Source of the DNA: Propionibacteriales bacterium
Lineage (GTDB): Bacteria; Actinomycetota; Actinomycetes; Propionibacteriales; Nocardioidaceae
Reading direction: 5' to 3'
NCBI GenBank assembly: GCA_009377795.1
Contig: WHTJ01000037.1
Location: 1-40,891 of the forward strand
Length of the DNA: 40,891 nt
In this document: positions 18,305 through 26,588 of the stretch, piece by piece
How positions within the stretch are numbered: position 1 is the first letter of the stretch
Layout of the letters: each line of letters begins with the position of its first letter
Notes under the pieces: model-generated
Database searches by the model: none
Told to the model about the DNA's origin: nothing
Seen by the model: the letters and a program-made list of their open reading frames with translations, nothing else
Position numbers and translations under genes: made by a program

Positions 18305-18390
18305 GGTTGCCGCCTGGAATGAGGGTCTCGACTCTCGTATGACGGCCCTGCGGTGGGTCGGGGCCATCCATACCAGTACGGCACTCGGCC

Positions 18391-19533
18391 CTACAGCGGG
18401 GCACCAATGCCCATGTGCCTGGCGATGAGTTCACGTTGAATCTCGTTCGAGCCTTCGCCAAACGAGAAGAGGCGAGCATCGCGCCAGATGCGCTGCATGG
18501 GCGACTCCACCGTGTAGCCGGCGCTGGCGAGGATCTGCATCCCGTGATCGGTCACGAACTGCAAGGTCTCGGTGCCTACAGTCTTGCCGATCGCAGACCA
18601 TCGTCGACTGTCGGCGCCGGTCGAAATGAGATGAGCAAGGTGCCTGGCCGTGAGGCGCGCCAGGTCGACCTTGATCTGCATGTCGACCAGCCGGTGACGA
18701 ATCACCTGGTTCGTCGCGAGGGCCCGTCCGAACTGAATACGCTCCAGTGAGTGCTGTCGCGCCACGTCGACGGCGCGTTGGGCAGCCCCCACTGTCGTGG
18801 ATGCGACCGAAGCTCGAGAGTAGTGGAGCGTTGAAGACAGGTGTGACATTCCGTGTCCTTCAGTGCCCATCAGTGCGTCCTCCGGAACTTCGACATCGTC
18901 AAAGCCGATGTCGAAACTGGGCATTGAGTTGTTGCCTACCTTCGGAATCACACTCATGCTCACACCCTGCGCATCCGAAGGAATGAGCAGCACGGAGAGC
19001 CCCTTGGTTCCCGATGAATGCGCGTCGGTTCGGACCACAGTCACAAGATGAGATGCGCCCTGGGCGTCGCTGATCCACGTCTTGCGACCGGTGACTACCC
19101 AGCCCCGGTCCGATCGTCGTGCCCGGGTCCTGACAGCCCCAACGTCGCTCCCAGCGTCCGGTTCGGAGAGGGCGAGTGTGAAGAACCGCTTGCCTGAGAT
19201 CAGATCTGGAAGGTGAGTCTCTCGTTGCGCCTCCGAGCCGTACTCTGTCAATGACATGCCGCCGAAGGCCACCACGCGGGAAAGAATCGACCCGAGCGCG
19301 TACCAGCGGTGCGCCAACTGTTCCTGAACGTGGCTCACGACTGTCCAAGGGGCATCGTATCCGCCATAGTGGGCAGGAAATGGTATTCCGAAGAGACCGA
19401 GGTTTGCCAGTCGCGGAAGGAAATCATAGGGGGTCCGATGGTCCTGGTCCCAAGCCTCGACCGCATCGAACGGGACTTCTCGGTCCAGGAAACTCCCCAC
19501 GGACTCCAGAAGGTCGTCTATCGGGACGTCCAT
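18391..19533 (-). CDS. Acyl-CoA dehydrogenase
   Basis: The 380-aa flavoprotein has the full acyl-CoA dehydrogenase layout: an N-terminal helical domain, the FAD/substrate segment FTLALSEPDAGSDVGAVRTRA, WVVTGRKTWISDA, the helical C-domain with GRALATNQVIRHRLVDMQI, and GEGSNEIQRELIARHMG at the end, which carries the catalytic-type Glu/FAD-binding motif. It introduces an alpha,beta double bond into an acyl-CoA. The ATG at 19533 is chosen because GAGGAGGT stands 8 nt upstream. The previous gene's stop is 14 nt before it. It is the last gene of the nine-gene operon led by the ABC binding protein, and acts after the CoA ligase. Confidence 0.92.
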   Translation of the reverse strand: MDVPIDDLLESVGSFLDREVPFDAVEAWDQDHRTPYDFLPRLANLGLFGIPFPAHYGGYDAPWTVVSHVQEQLAHRWYALGSILSRVVAFGGMSLTEYGSEAQRETHLPDLISGKRFFTLALSEPDAGSDVGAVRTRARRSDRGWVVTGRKTWISDAQGASHLVTVVRTDAHSSGTKGLSVLLIPSDAQGVSMSVIPKVGNNSMPSFDIGFDDVEVPEDALMGTEGHGMSHLSSTLHYSRASVASTTVGAAQRAVDVARQHSLERIQFGRALATNQVIRHRLVDMQIKVDLARLTARHLAHLISTGADSRRWSAIGKTVGTETLQFVTDHGMQILASAGYTVESPMQRIWRDARLFSFGEGSNEIQRELIARHMGIGAPL

Positions 19534-19547
19534 GACCACAGACCTCC

Positions 19548-21008
19548 TCACAGCTCCGGGAGCTCGGACACCAACAGGTCCTTACGGATCTTGCCGAGCG
19601 CGTTCTTCGGAAGGCTATCCACCGCGAACACTTCGCGGGGCCACTTATAGCGGGCCAGCTGTTCCCGGCAGATCGACATGAGAACGTCCGACGTGACTTC
19701 CTCGGACAGGACCACGAAGGCCGCAACCTCCTCGTTGAACTCCTTGGATGACCAGCCGACCACGGCGCACTCGACCACGGCTGGGTGACTCAGGAGGACG
19801 GACTCGACGTCCGACGGGTAGATGTTGACACCGCCTCGGATGATCATGTCCTTGGATCGCCCACGGATGCGGAGGTACCCATCTTCATCCAAGGAGCCCA
19901 AGTCACCGGGATAGAACCAGCCATCCCTGAAGGCATCCCCCACCGGTTCGTCGCCGTAGTAGGAGTTGGCCACCGACGGTCCGCGGTAGCGGATCTTGCC
20001 GGTCTCACCCACGGCAACCTCTTGTCCTGCATCGTCGGCACACATAACGTCGACCCCGAGCACGGGCCGCCCGACGGTTGCACTCTTACCGTCAGCAGCA
20101 TCCCCTCGTAGAAGGCTGATCCCGCCGCCTTCTGTCGATGCGTAGTACTGCAGGAATCCTGGTCCGAACACGTCCAAGAGGCGGTCTCGCTCATCAGCGT
20201 GTAACGCCGCGCCGGAAGAGATGACGGTCTCCACTTGCGACATTCGCTTAAGCGTTTGATCGCCCGCCTGGAGGAACCGTCGCAGTATTGTCGGGACAAG
20301 GAAGGCAGAGTCGATTCGGAACTCTTCTGCATAGTCCGCAAATCGCTCGGGCGTGTACGGGTTGCGCATCAGTACGACGGTGCCGCCCGAGTAGAGCACG
20401 TGAAGAGCGAACGCACGGCCCCCTCCGTAGTAGAGCGGCGTGCACGACAGGAAGCGTGAGCGCCCGTTCAGGCCCAGCTCGGCCCAGAACACACGGAACC
20501 TGGAGAGGAACTGGCTGGTCCTCAGCAGGGGTCCCTTCGGACGTCCCGTCGTACCCGATGACAAGGAGAGGATCAGCGGAGGATCCGAGGCGTCGGGTAC
20601 TCCGACATCGAGGCCGCTCAGGTCCGGGAGGCGGTCGTCGCCACCGACGACCATCCTGGGAACTCCGGGCACGGCCTCAGCATCCGGCTCGCTCACAACG
20701 AGCGAAGCGCGAAAGGCCGTCAACGCCTGAGCCTTCTCTGCGGCGGTCCACCGGCAGTCAACCGGTTGGATCACCGCGAGCGCTCGGGCGCAGGCGAAGA
20801 GCATGACAAGGTGTTCAACGGTGTCTTTCAGATCCAGCCCAACGATGTCTCCCTCGCGGACTCCCTGGTTGATCAGGCGGCTGGCTCCAACTGACACCAG
20901 CTCCTCCAGATCTCGGTATGTGATCGATCTATCGGCCTCCGGGTCCAGAATAGCGATCTGATCACCCCGGTATCTCGCATGCAAGGGCAGCGTCTCGGAC
21001 AGGTTCAC
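19548..21008 (-). CDS. AMP-forming acyl-CoA synthetase (AMP-binding family)
   Basis: The 486-aa adenylate-forming enzyme shows the phosphate-binding loop LSLSSGTTGRPKGPLL, YYASTEGGG (A5), GWFYPGDLGSLDEDGYL (A7), RGRSKDMIIRGGVNIYPSDV (A8) and the catalytic-Lys motif PKNALGKIRKDLL (A10). It activates a carboxylic acid via the acyl-AMP to a CoA thioester. At 486 aa it is on the short side but complete. The GTG start overlaps the hydrolase stop (GTGA). Two CoA-activating enzymes are thus present in the regulon, this one and the ADP-forming one at 15096, suggesting two acid products from one substrate or successive activation steps. Confidence 0.92.
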   Translation of the reverse strand: MNLSETLPLHARYRGDQIAILDPEADRSITYRDLEELVSVGASRLINQGVREGDIVGLDLKDTVEHLVMLFACARALAVIQPVDCRWTAAEKAQALTAFRASLVVSEPDAEAVPGVPRMVVGGDDRLPDLSGLDVGVPDASDPPLILSLSSGTTGRPKGPLLRTSQFLSRFRVFWAELGLNGRSRFLSCTPLYYGGGRAFALHVLYSGGTVVLMRNPYTPERFADYAEEFRIDSAFLVPTILRRFLQAGDQTLKRMSQVETVISSGAALHADERDRLLDVFGPGFLQYYASTEGGGISLLRGDAADGKSATVGRPVLGVDVMCADDAGQEVAVGETGKIRYRGPSVANSYYGDEPVGDAFRDGWFYPGDLGSLDEDGYLRIRGRSKDMIIRGGVNIYPSDVESVLLSHPAVVECAVVGWSSKEFNEEVAAFVVLSEEVTSDVLMSICREQLARYKWPREVFAVDSLPKNALGKIRKDLLVSELPEL

Positions 21009-21883
21009 CGTGACTCCTCAAGACTGTCATCTAGGAATTCGTCTATCACACGCGCCAGGGCATCGAAATGGGTCTCCAGGCGATCAGCCTCGATGAACCG
21101 TGACACGGCTGCGGGTGTCGCGGCGCTCAATTCCTTGAAGTAGGGCGCAAGCACATCCTGTTCTCCCACGGTGACGAGGCACGGAAGGCTCAGTTGTGCA
21201 AGCTTCTCCCTCTTGGGGTATCGGAAGGCTGCAAGATATGAGTGGCGGAACGTCGAAAGCGCTTTCAGAACCTCCACGGACTTGATGTGCAGGAAATCTG
21301 GATCAGGGACGGAGACCTTGGTCCGGCTGGCCGCGCTGCGTGAGAACCAGGGAAAGGACATGTAGCCTCTCGTCACAAAGTGCCACACCCAAGCCAGGTG
21401 GGAGCCGTGATCGGTGGGCTCGACGGCTGGACAGTACTCCTCCTCGAAGTCGGCGCTTTCCGACCGAGAGTAGAGACCCATACCGTCGATCACTAGGTGT
21501 TTGATCCTCGCTGGGTGAGTCAGAGCCAGCTCCACCGCCAGATGTGCGCCGGTATGGCTCCCATAGACGTCAACCTCGGAGAGACCCAAACCCTGCATGG
21601 CCTCGTAAGCCACATGGGCGAAATCCTCAATCCCGCGAACGGAGTCACTCGGCGGGCAAGAGTCCCCATTGCCCAGTGTGTCCAAGGCATAGACGGATCG
21701 TGAGGGCCGGATACGTGCCATCAGCGGGAGGAGCATGGCCGCACTCCCCGGCGAAGCATGAAAGAGCACGAGTGGGCGACCGCTGCCCTGCCTGTACCGG
21801 TAGTGGACCTGACCTTGAGAGGTGTCGACGAAACCACGCCTGAACACCTCGTCGCCGAAGATCCCGCCGCTCGGCCAGGTCAT
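21005..21883 (-). CDS. Alpha/beta-fold hydrolase with non-canonical nucleophile elbow
   Basis: The 292-aa protein has the alpha/beta-hydrolase pattern: oxyanion strand RPLVLFHASPGSAAM, YALDTLGNGDSCPP, elbow VDVYGSHTGAHLAVELALTHP, acid loop TVGEQDVLAPYF and late His in RLETHFDAL. The elbow reads G-S-H-T-G, so the residue at the nucleophile position is His110, not Ser, Cys or Asp. Ser109 is adjacent. The protein may therefore use a different mechanism (a cofactor-free lyase or retro-Claisen type reaction) or bind without hydrolysis. It overlaps both neighbours by 4 nt. Its role in the pathway is unknown. Confidence 0.85.
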   Translation of the reverse strand: MTWPSGGIFGDEVFRRGFVDTSQGQVHYRYRQGSGRPLVLFHASPGSAAMLLPLMARIRPSRSVYALDTLGNGDSCPPSDSVRGIEDFAHVAYEAMQGLGLSEVDVYGSHTGAHLAVELALTHPARIKHLVIDGMGLYSRSESADFEEEYCPAVEPTDHGSHLAWVWHFVTRGYMSFPWFSRSAASRTKVSVPDPDFLHIKSVEVLKALSTFRHSYLAAFRYPKREKLAQLSLPCLVTVGEQDVLAPYFKELSAATPAAVSRFIEADRLETHFDALARVIDEFLDDSLEESR

Positions 21884-22764
21884 GCACCAACCGCCGGCGC
21901 CTCGACATCCGCCAGGTCATACAGGCGCAGCGCATTGTCACGCATGAACTTGCGCATGGAGTCCTCACGGATCCCCAGTTCCTCGATCTCTTGCACGGCC
22001 CGCTCAGGATCGATGACCGGATAGTCCGTGCCGAACAGAACTTTGTCCGAGCCCCATGAGTCGATGAACTTGACGAAATTGGGAGACCAGTGCCGGGGTG
22101 CGTAAGCATCCGATCCGATGTAGACGTTCGGGTGCTTGTAGGCAACCGCGATCATCTCTTCATCCCACGGCCACCCAATGTGAATCCCGACGATCTTCAA
22201 CTCCGGGAAGTCGCAAGCAATCGTGTCGAGCGTGATGGGCCGTCCCACACTCTTCAACGGACGCTCATCCGTGTAACGGAGGCAGTGGCCCACTTGCATC
22301 TGAATCGGGATGTCCAACTCACAGCACTTGGCGTAGATCGGGTAGTAGCGTGCGTGGTCCGGGGCCATCTCGAACCAATGCGGGTACAGGTGAGCGCCGA
22401 TGAAGCCGAGGTCCTTCACAGCGTGCTCAAGCTCCCGCAGGCCCGCCATTCCCTCCGTGGGGTCTACGCCCGCAAGCCCGCTGAAGCGGTCCGGGTACCG
22501 CTGAACAACGTCCGCCACCTGTTCATACGAGATCCGGCGGTGGATCTTATGCATGCGACTGCCAGACTTCACCGCGGCGAGGAAGGAGCGCTCCACGCCG
22601 GCCCTGTCCATCTTGGCCACGTAGTCCTCGACGCTGAACCGGCCGACCGCCTCGTCCTTGTTGCCGATCTTCCCCTTGATGAAGTCGTCCAGCCACGCGG
22701 GCCTTTCGTCGATGGCTTCCTCGAACTCGAAGTTGGTGACCGCATCGATCGCGTTCGTGATCAC
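21880..22764 (-). CDS. Amidohydrolase-2 family TIM-barrel protein (ACMSD-like)
   Basis: The 294-aa protein fits the amidohydrolase-2 group, which includes decarboxylases and hydrolases. Seen are DRFSGLAGVDPTEG, GFIGAHLYPHWFEMAPD, PIQMQVGHCL, LKIVGIHIGWPW and DKVLFGTDYPVID, giving His ligands on strands 5-6 and the catalytic-type Asp on strand 8. The first-strand HxH metal motif is absent: the start reads AIDAVTNFEFEEA. Some actinobacterial members share this, so zinc may be bound by fewer ligands or a different metal used. The GTG at 22764 overlaps the preceding ATPase stop (GTGA), with GAGGGAGA upstream. It could decarboxylate or hydrolyse the imported compound. Confidence 0.85.
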   Translation of the reverse strand: MITNAIDAVTNFEFEEAIDERPAWLDDFIKGKIGNKDEAVGRFSVEDYVAKMDRAGVERSFLAAVKSGSRMHKIHRRISYEQVADVVQRYPDRFSGLAGVDPTEGMAGLRELEHAVKDLGFIGAHLYPHWFEMAPDHARYYPIYAKCCELDIPIQMQVGHCLRYTDERPLKSVGRPITLDTIACDFPELKIVGIHIGWPWDEEMIAVAYKHPNVYIGSDAYAPRHWSPNFVKFIDSWGSDKVLFGTDYPVIDPERAVQEIEELGIREDSMRKFMRDNALRLYDLADVEAPAVGA

Positions 22765-23750
22765 GACATGTCTCCCTCGTCTGTGTTTGGAAAGTGGCAT
22801 GCGACACGACTCTGCCCCCGAACGTGGGCGAGGTCAGGGCGCTCTTCTCTGCATAGGTCCTGGACCTTCCAGCAACGGCTGGCGAACGGACACCCCGGTG
22901 GCGGGTTTGCAGGATCAGGAAGCTCGCCCCTCACGGCTACTCGGGCAGGGCGCGGCGCCGTCGGCGTGTCCGGAGGGATGGCATTGAGCAGCGCCAGCGT
23001 GTAGGGATGCTGAGGGTCGTCGAAGACGTTCTCGGCAGGCCCTTCCTCAACTACCTGGCCGAGGTACATCACGGCCAGGTAGTCGGAGACATGGCGGACG
23101 ACGGACAGGTCATGGGAGATGAACAGGTACGAGAGCCCATGCAGTTCCTTGATCCTATTCAGGAGATTGAGAACTTGTGCCTGCACCGACACGTCCAAGG
23201 CAGAGACGGCCTCATCGAGCACGATCACCTTCGGATCCAGGGCAAGCGCACGAGCGATCCCTACGCGCTGGCGCTGTCCCCCCGACAACTCGTCCGACCG
23301 GCGTGTCAGGTAGCCCTCGTCCAGTCCAACCTCCAGCAGAAGCTCGACCACCTTGCTCCGATACTTCTTCGACGATCCGCCGAACTGGACCCTGAGCGGT
23401 TCCGACACCACGTCCAGAACTTTCCAGCGCGGGTTGAGGGACGACGCTGGATCCTGAAACACCATCGATACGGTGCGTCTGTGCTTTCGCAGTGCGGAGC
23501 CCTTCATGGCTGACATGTCGTGACCCAGTACCCGAACCGCCCCTTCCGTCGGTGCCTCCAGCGCAACCGCGACCTTCGCTAACGTCGACTTGCCGCATCC
23601 GGACTCACCGACCAGGGCAACGGTCTGACGGGGATGGACGGTGAGGGTCACGCCGTTCACGGCCCTGACGTCGCGCGTGCCCGTCACACCTCGTTGGCGG
23701 TACCGCTTCACGATGTCCTTGAACTCGAGTGCCGGCTCGTGGGAACTCAC
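22761..23750 (-). CDS. Peptide-type ABC transporter ATP-binding protein (DppF/OppF-like)
   Basis: The 329-aa ATPase has Walker A GESGCGKS (48-55), the signature LSGGQRQRVGIARALA, Walker B VIVLDEAVSALD, and the C-terminal oligopeptide-transporter extension with CPFASRCWKVQDLC, whose Cys residues bind a cluster in related Opp/Dpp proteins. It energises the importer together with the DppD-like ATPase encoded just upstream. The GTG start overlaps that gene's stop (GTGA). Confidence 0.93.
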   Translation of the reverse strand: MSSHEPALEFKDIVKRYRQRGVTGTRDVRAVNGVTLTVHPRQTVALVGESGCGKSTLAKVAVALEAPTEGAVRVLGHDMSAMKGSALRKHRRTVSMVFQDPASSLNPRWKVLDVVSEPLRVQFGGSSKKYRSKVVELLLEVGLDEGYLTRRSDELSGGQRQRVGIARALALDPKVIVLDEAVSALDVSVQAQVLNLLNRIKELHGLSYLFISHDLSVVRHVSDYLAVMYLGQVVEEGPAENVFDDPQHPYTLALLNAIPPDTPTAPRPARVAVRGELPDPANPPPGCPFASRCWKVQDLCREERPDLAHVRGQSRVACHFPNTDEGDMS

Positions 23751-24793
23751 TGCATGTCCTCATTTCCTGGCTCCGGCGGAAGCGTCCACGCTGCGCCGTC
23801 CCCGTCCCAGGTGGCGCGGTGGCAGGCAACCAGGTGTCCGGTGGCGCCAGTCAAGGGCGGCTCAATCGAGTCGCATCCCGCCGAGTGGTCGCTGAGTGGA
23901 CAGCGCGGATGGAAGCGGCAACCGTCGATCTTGCTCGATGCGGAAGCAGCCATTCCGGGGATAGCGTCCAACGATGGCTTGCGCTCGCTCATCAGAGGAC
24001 GACTTCTCATGAGGGCCTTCGTGTAGGGGTGCCCGGGATTTTCGAACAGCCGCTGGACCCAGGCGGTCTCCACGATGCGGCCGGCGTACATCACAGCCAC
24101 CTCGTCACACATCTCGGCGACGACGCCCAAGTCATGCGTGATCAGGAGCACCCCTGCCCCGGTCTCTTCCTTCGCACGTTTGAGCACTCGAAGAACCTGA
24201 TCCTGAATGGTGACGTCCAGGGCGGTCGTGGGCTCGTCAGCGATGATGAGCTTGGGGTCGTTCGCGATCGCCATGGCGATCATGACGCGTTGGCGCATGC
24301 CGCCGGACAGCTCGTGGGGATAACGCGAGAGCTGGGTCCTGGGCTCCGGAAGGTTCACGAGTGAGAGCAGCTCCACGGCGCGCTCGGTCGCATGCCCACG
24401 GGAGATCTCGGGCTGATGCGCCCTAATGACGCCGTTCAGTTGGCGTCCCAGAGTCAATACTGGATTAAGCGCGGTCATGGGGTCCTGGAAGACCATTGAG
24501 GCCACGCTTCCCCGGATATCGGTCAGTTCCTTGTCACTCAGACCGAGGAGGTCTCTGCCCAGAAGGCGAATGGAGCCAGACTGGACGACGCGGCGCTTGT
24601 CGTGGAGGCCTAGGACAGACATTGCGGTCACACTCTTACCGGATCCCGACTCGCCAACGAGTCCCATGACGCGTCCTGGCGCCACATCAAGGGTCACACC
24701 TCGAACCGCCTGCATGGTGCCCGAGGGGCCCTGAAAGCCAACACGAAGGTCGTTGATCTCCAGCAGCTGTCCACGGCCGTCCGCATCAATCAT
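23747..24793 (-). CDS. Peptide-type ABC transporter ATP-binding protein (DppD/OppD-like)
   Basis: The 348-aa ATPase has Walker A GESGSGKS (47-54), signature [16 protein letters not shown], Walker [15 protein letters not shown] and the C-terminal extension [16 protein letters not shown]. The ATG at 24793 is chosen because GGGGGAG lies 5 nt upstream inside the permease gene and the fold starts shortly after. The ORF extends to 24841 but would overlap the permease by 56 nt. Overlap with the permease stop is 8 nt (ATGATTGA). Confidence 0.93.
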   Translation of the reverse strand: MIDADGRGQLLEINDLRVGFQGPSGTMQAVRGVTLDVAPGRVMGLVGESGSGKSVTAMSVLGLHDKRRVVQSGSIRLLGRDLLGLSDKELTDIRGSVASMVFQDPMTALNPVLTLGRQLNGVIRAHQPEISRGHATERAVELLSLVNLPEPRTQLSRYPHELSGGMRQRVMIAMAIANDPKLIIADEPTTALDVTIQDQVLRVLKRAKEETGAGVLLITHDLGVVAEMCDEVAVMYAGRIVETAWVQRLFENPGHPYTKALMRSRPLMSERKPSLDAIPGMAASASSKIDGCRFHPRCPLSDHSAGCDSIEPPLTGATGHLVACHRATWDGDGAAWTLPPEPGNEDMQ

Positions 24794-25646
24794 CGAGCTC
24801 CCCCGTCCATCGCCGACTGCCGAAGTTGATCCCAGCGACAAGGAGGAAGATCAACAGACCCGGCAGGATGATCATGTGAGGTGCCGTCGAGACGTAGGAC
24901 TGTGCTTCGAACACAAGGAGGCCCCAACTCGTGGCGGGCGGCCGTACACCCAGGCCTAAGAACGAAACGGTGGCCTCCAGCATCACCATCTCCCCAACGT
25001 CGATGGCCGCGACGATCGCGATGCTCCGGACCACGTTCGGCGCCAGGCTCCGAGACATGATCCGCGGGGCGCTGGCTCCGCTGAGGCGTGATGCGCTGAC
25101 GTAATCCATCCGGCGCAGCTTCCGGGTCTGGGTTCTGGCCACTCGCGCGTAGGGCATCCAACTCGACAACCCGAGAGTTACCGTGATGACGCCGGCGTCT
25201 CGTGGAAGGAGAGCCATCGCTGCCACGAGCAGAAGCACGCGCGGAATGGACAACTGGACATCGGCCAGGGTGGTGACGCCGCGTTCCACCACACCGCCCA
25301 AATACCCAGCGAGGATGCCGAGCACTGTACCGAGCACGGAGGCGATGAGGGTCGCTCCCAACGCAATTCGCAGGGCGTAGGTGCCAGCCAGCGCCAACCT
25401 GCTCGCGAGGTCACGACCGAGCTGGTCAGTCCCGAGGATATGCAGATTGCCTTCCGGGTCTGACTCGAATGGCCCCAACAGAGCTCGGCTCACATCCTGT
25501 CCCGACGGGTCGTATCCCGGCAACAGGGGAGACATGGTGACGAAGAGCAGGACGCTGATCAGGAATGTCGCGCCGACCCAGGTCGATGCGTCCCATCTCC
25601 GTCCCGGGCGTGATCTCTTCTTTGGGATGGTGGAGGTGCTAGTCAT
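24786..25646 (-). CDS. Peptide-type ABC transporter permease (DppC-like)
   Basis: The 286-aa permease has an N-terminal membrane segment (about 30-50), the DppC stretch HILGTDQLGRDLASRL, several further membrane helices, and the ATPase-coupling EAA loop near YVSASRLSGASAPRIMSRSL. It forms the translocation channel with the DppB-like permease, whose stop it overlaps by 8 nt. The cargo may be a peptide-like or amide compound. Many members of this transporter class import non-peptides. Confidence 0.92.
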   Translation of the reverse strand: MTSTSTIPKKRSRPGRRWDASTWVGATFLISVLLFVTMSPLLPGYDPSGQDVSRALLGPFESDPEGNLHILGTDQLGRDLASRLALAGTYALRIALGATLIASVLGTVLGILAGYLGGVVERGVTTLADVQLSIPRVLLLVAAMALLPRDAGVITVTLGLSSWMPYARVARTQTRKLRRMDYVSASRLSGASAPRIMSRSLAPNVVRSIAIVAAIDVGEMVMLEATVSFLGLGVRPPATSWGLLVFEAQSYVSTAPHMIILPGLLIFLLVAGINFGSRRWTGELDD

Positions 25647-26562
25647 GGCGAACTCGCGTCCGTGGGTCTAGAAGTCCGACGATGATGTCGACCACGAAGT
25701 TGGCGAACACGAAGATTGTGGAGATGAGGATTACACCAGCCTGGAGAACCGCGTAGTCGCTGTTCTCCACGGCATCGATCATCGCCCTTCCGACTCCGGG
25801 CCAACTGAACACGGTCTCGGTCACCACGGTGCCGCTGAGCAGGACCGCGAAGTTGATCCCTGCCAGAGTGACCACCGGAAGCACGGCATTCGGCATCGCG
25901 TGCTCGAAGAGAATCCTTCGTCGGGAGATTCCCATGGCCTTGGCCGTTCGGATGTGGCCAGATGCGTACTCGGACCGGAATTCTGAGGCCATGAGCCGCA
26001 GGTACACAGCGACCTGGATGGTCGCCAGCGTTGCCACCGGCAACACGAGGTTGGCCAGACTGCCCTGCCCCAGTGCCGGCAGCCAGCCCAGCCACACCGA
26101 GAAGACGAGAATGAGCAGCCAGGCGAACCAGAAGACTGGGATTGCCTCGCGTCCTAATGCGACCCAGAGGAAGAAGGTCTGCAACTTACGGCTGCCCGTC
26201 AGTTGGACGAGAATGGTAATCCCGAAGGCGATCACGAGGCCGATGATGAAGGCTGGCACCGCGATGTCGAGTGTCGCCGGGATCTTCTCGACAACGACGT
26301 CGAATGCGGGACGAGCCTCGTAGAACGACTCTCCGAAGTCTCCACGAAGAGTTCCGCGGATGTAGGAGAGGTACTGGACGAGGATGGGCTCGTCCAGCCC
26401 AAGCTCTCGCCGCATCTGCGCAATCTGCTCGGCCGTCGCCCCTTCGCCGACCAACTGGGACGTCGGGTCACCGGTGACTCGACCCAGGAAGAACACCAGC
26501 GTCACGACGCCCCATACAGATACCAGCATCTGGAAGACCCGCTTGGCGGCGTAGACAGCCAT
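25639..26562 (-). CDS. Peptide-type ABC transporter permease (DppB-like)
   Basis: The 307-aa permease starts with the typical DppB N-terminus (RVFQMLVSVWGVVTLVFFLG), has LVQYLSYIRGTLRGDFGESF, six predicted membrane helices, and the EAA loop around TAKAMGISRRRILFEHAMPN. AAGGAGG precedes the ATG. It lies 26 nt after the binding-protein gene. Confidence 0.93.
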   Translation of the reverse strand: MAVYAAKRVFQMLVSVWGVVTLVFFLGRVTGDPTSQLVGEGATAEQIAQMRRELGLDEPILVQYLSYIRGTLRGDFGESFYEARPAFDVVVEKIPATLDIAVPAFIIGLVIAFGITILVQLTGSRKLQTFFLWVALGREAIPVFWFAWLLILVFSVWLGWLPALGQGSLANLVLPVATLATIQVAVYLRLMASEFRSEYASGHIRTAKAMGISRRRILFEHAMPNAVLPVVTLAGINFAVLLSGTVVTETVFSWPGVGRAMIDAVENSDYAVLQAGVILISTIFVFANFVVDIIVGLLDPRTRVRHD

Positions 26563-26588
26563 CGGTGACCTCCTTCGCTATCTGCGGG

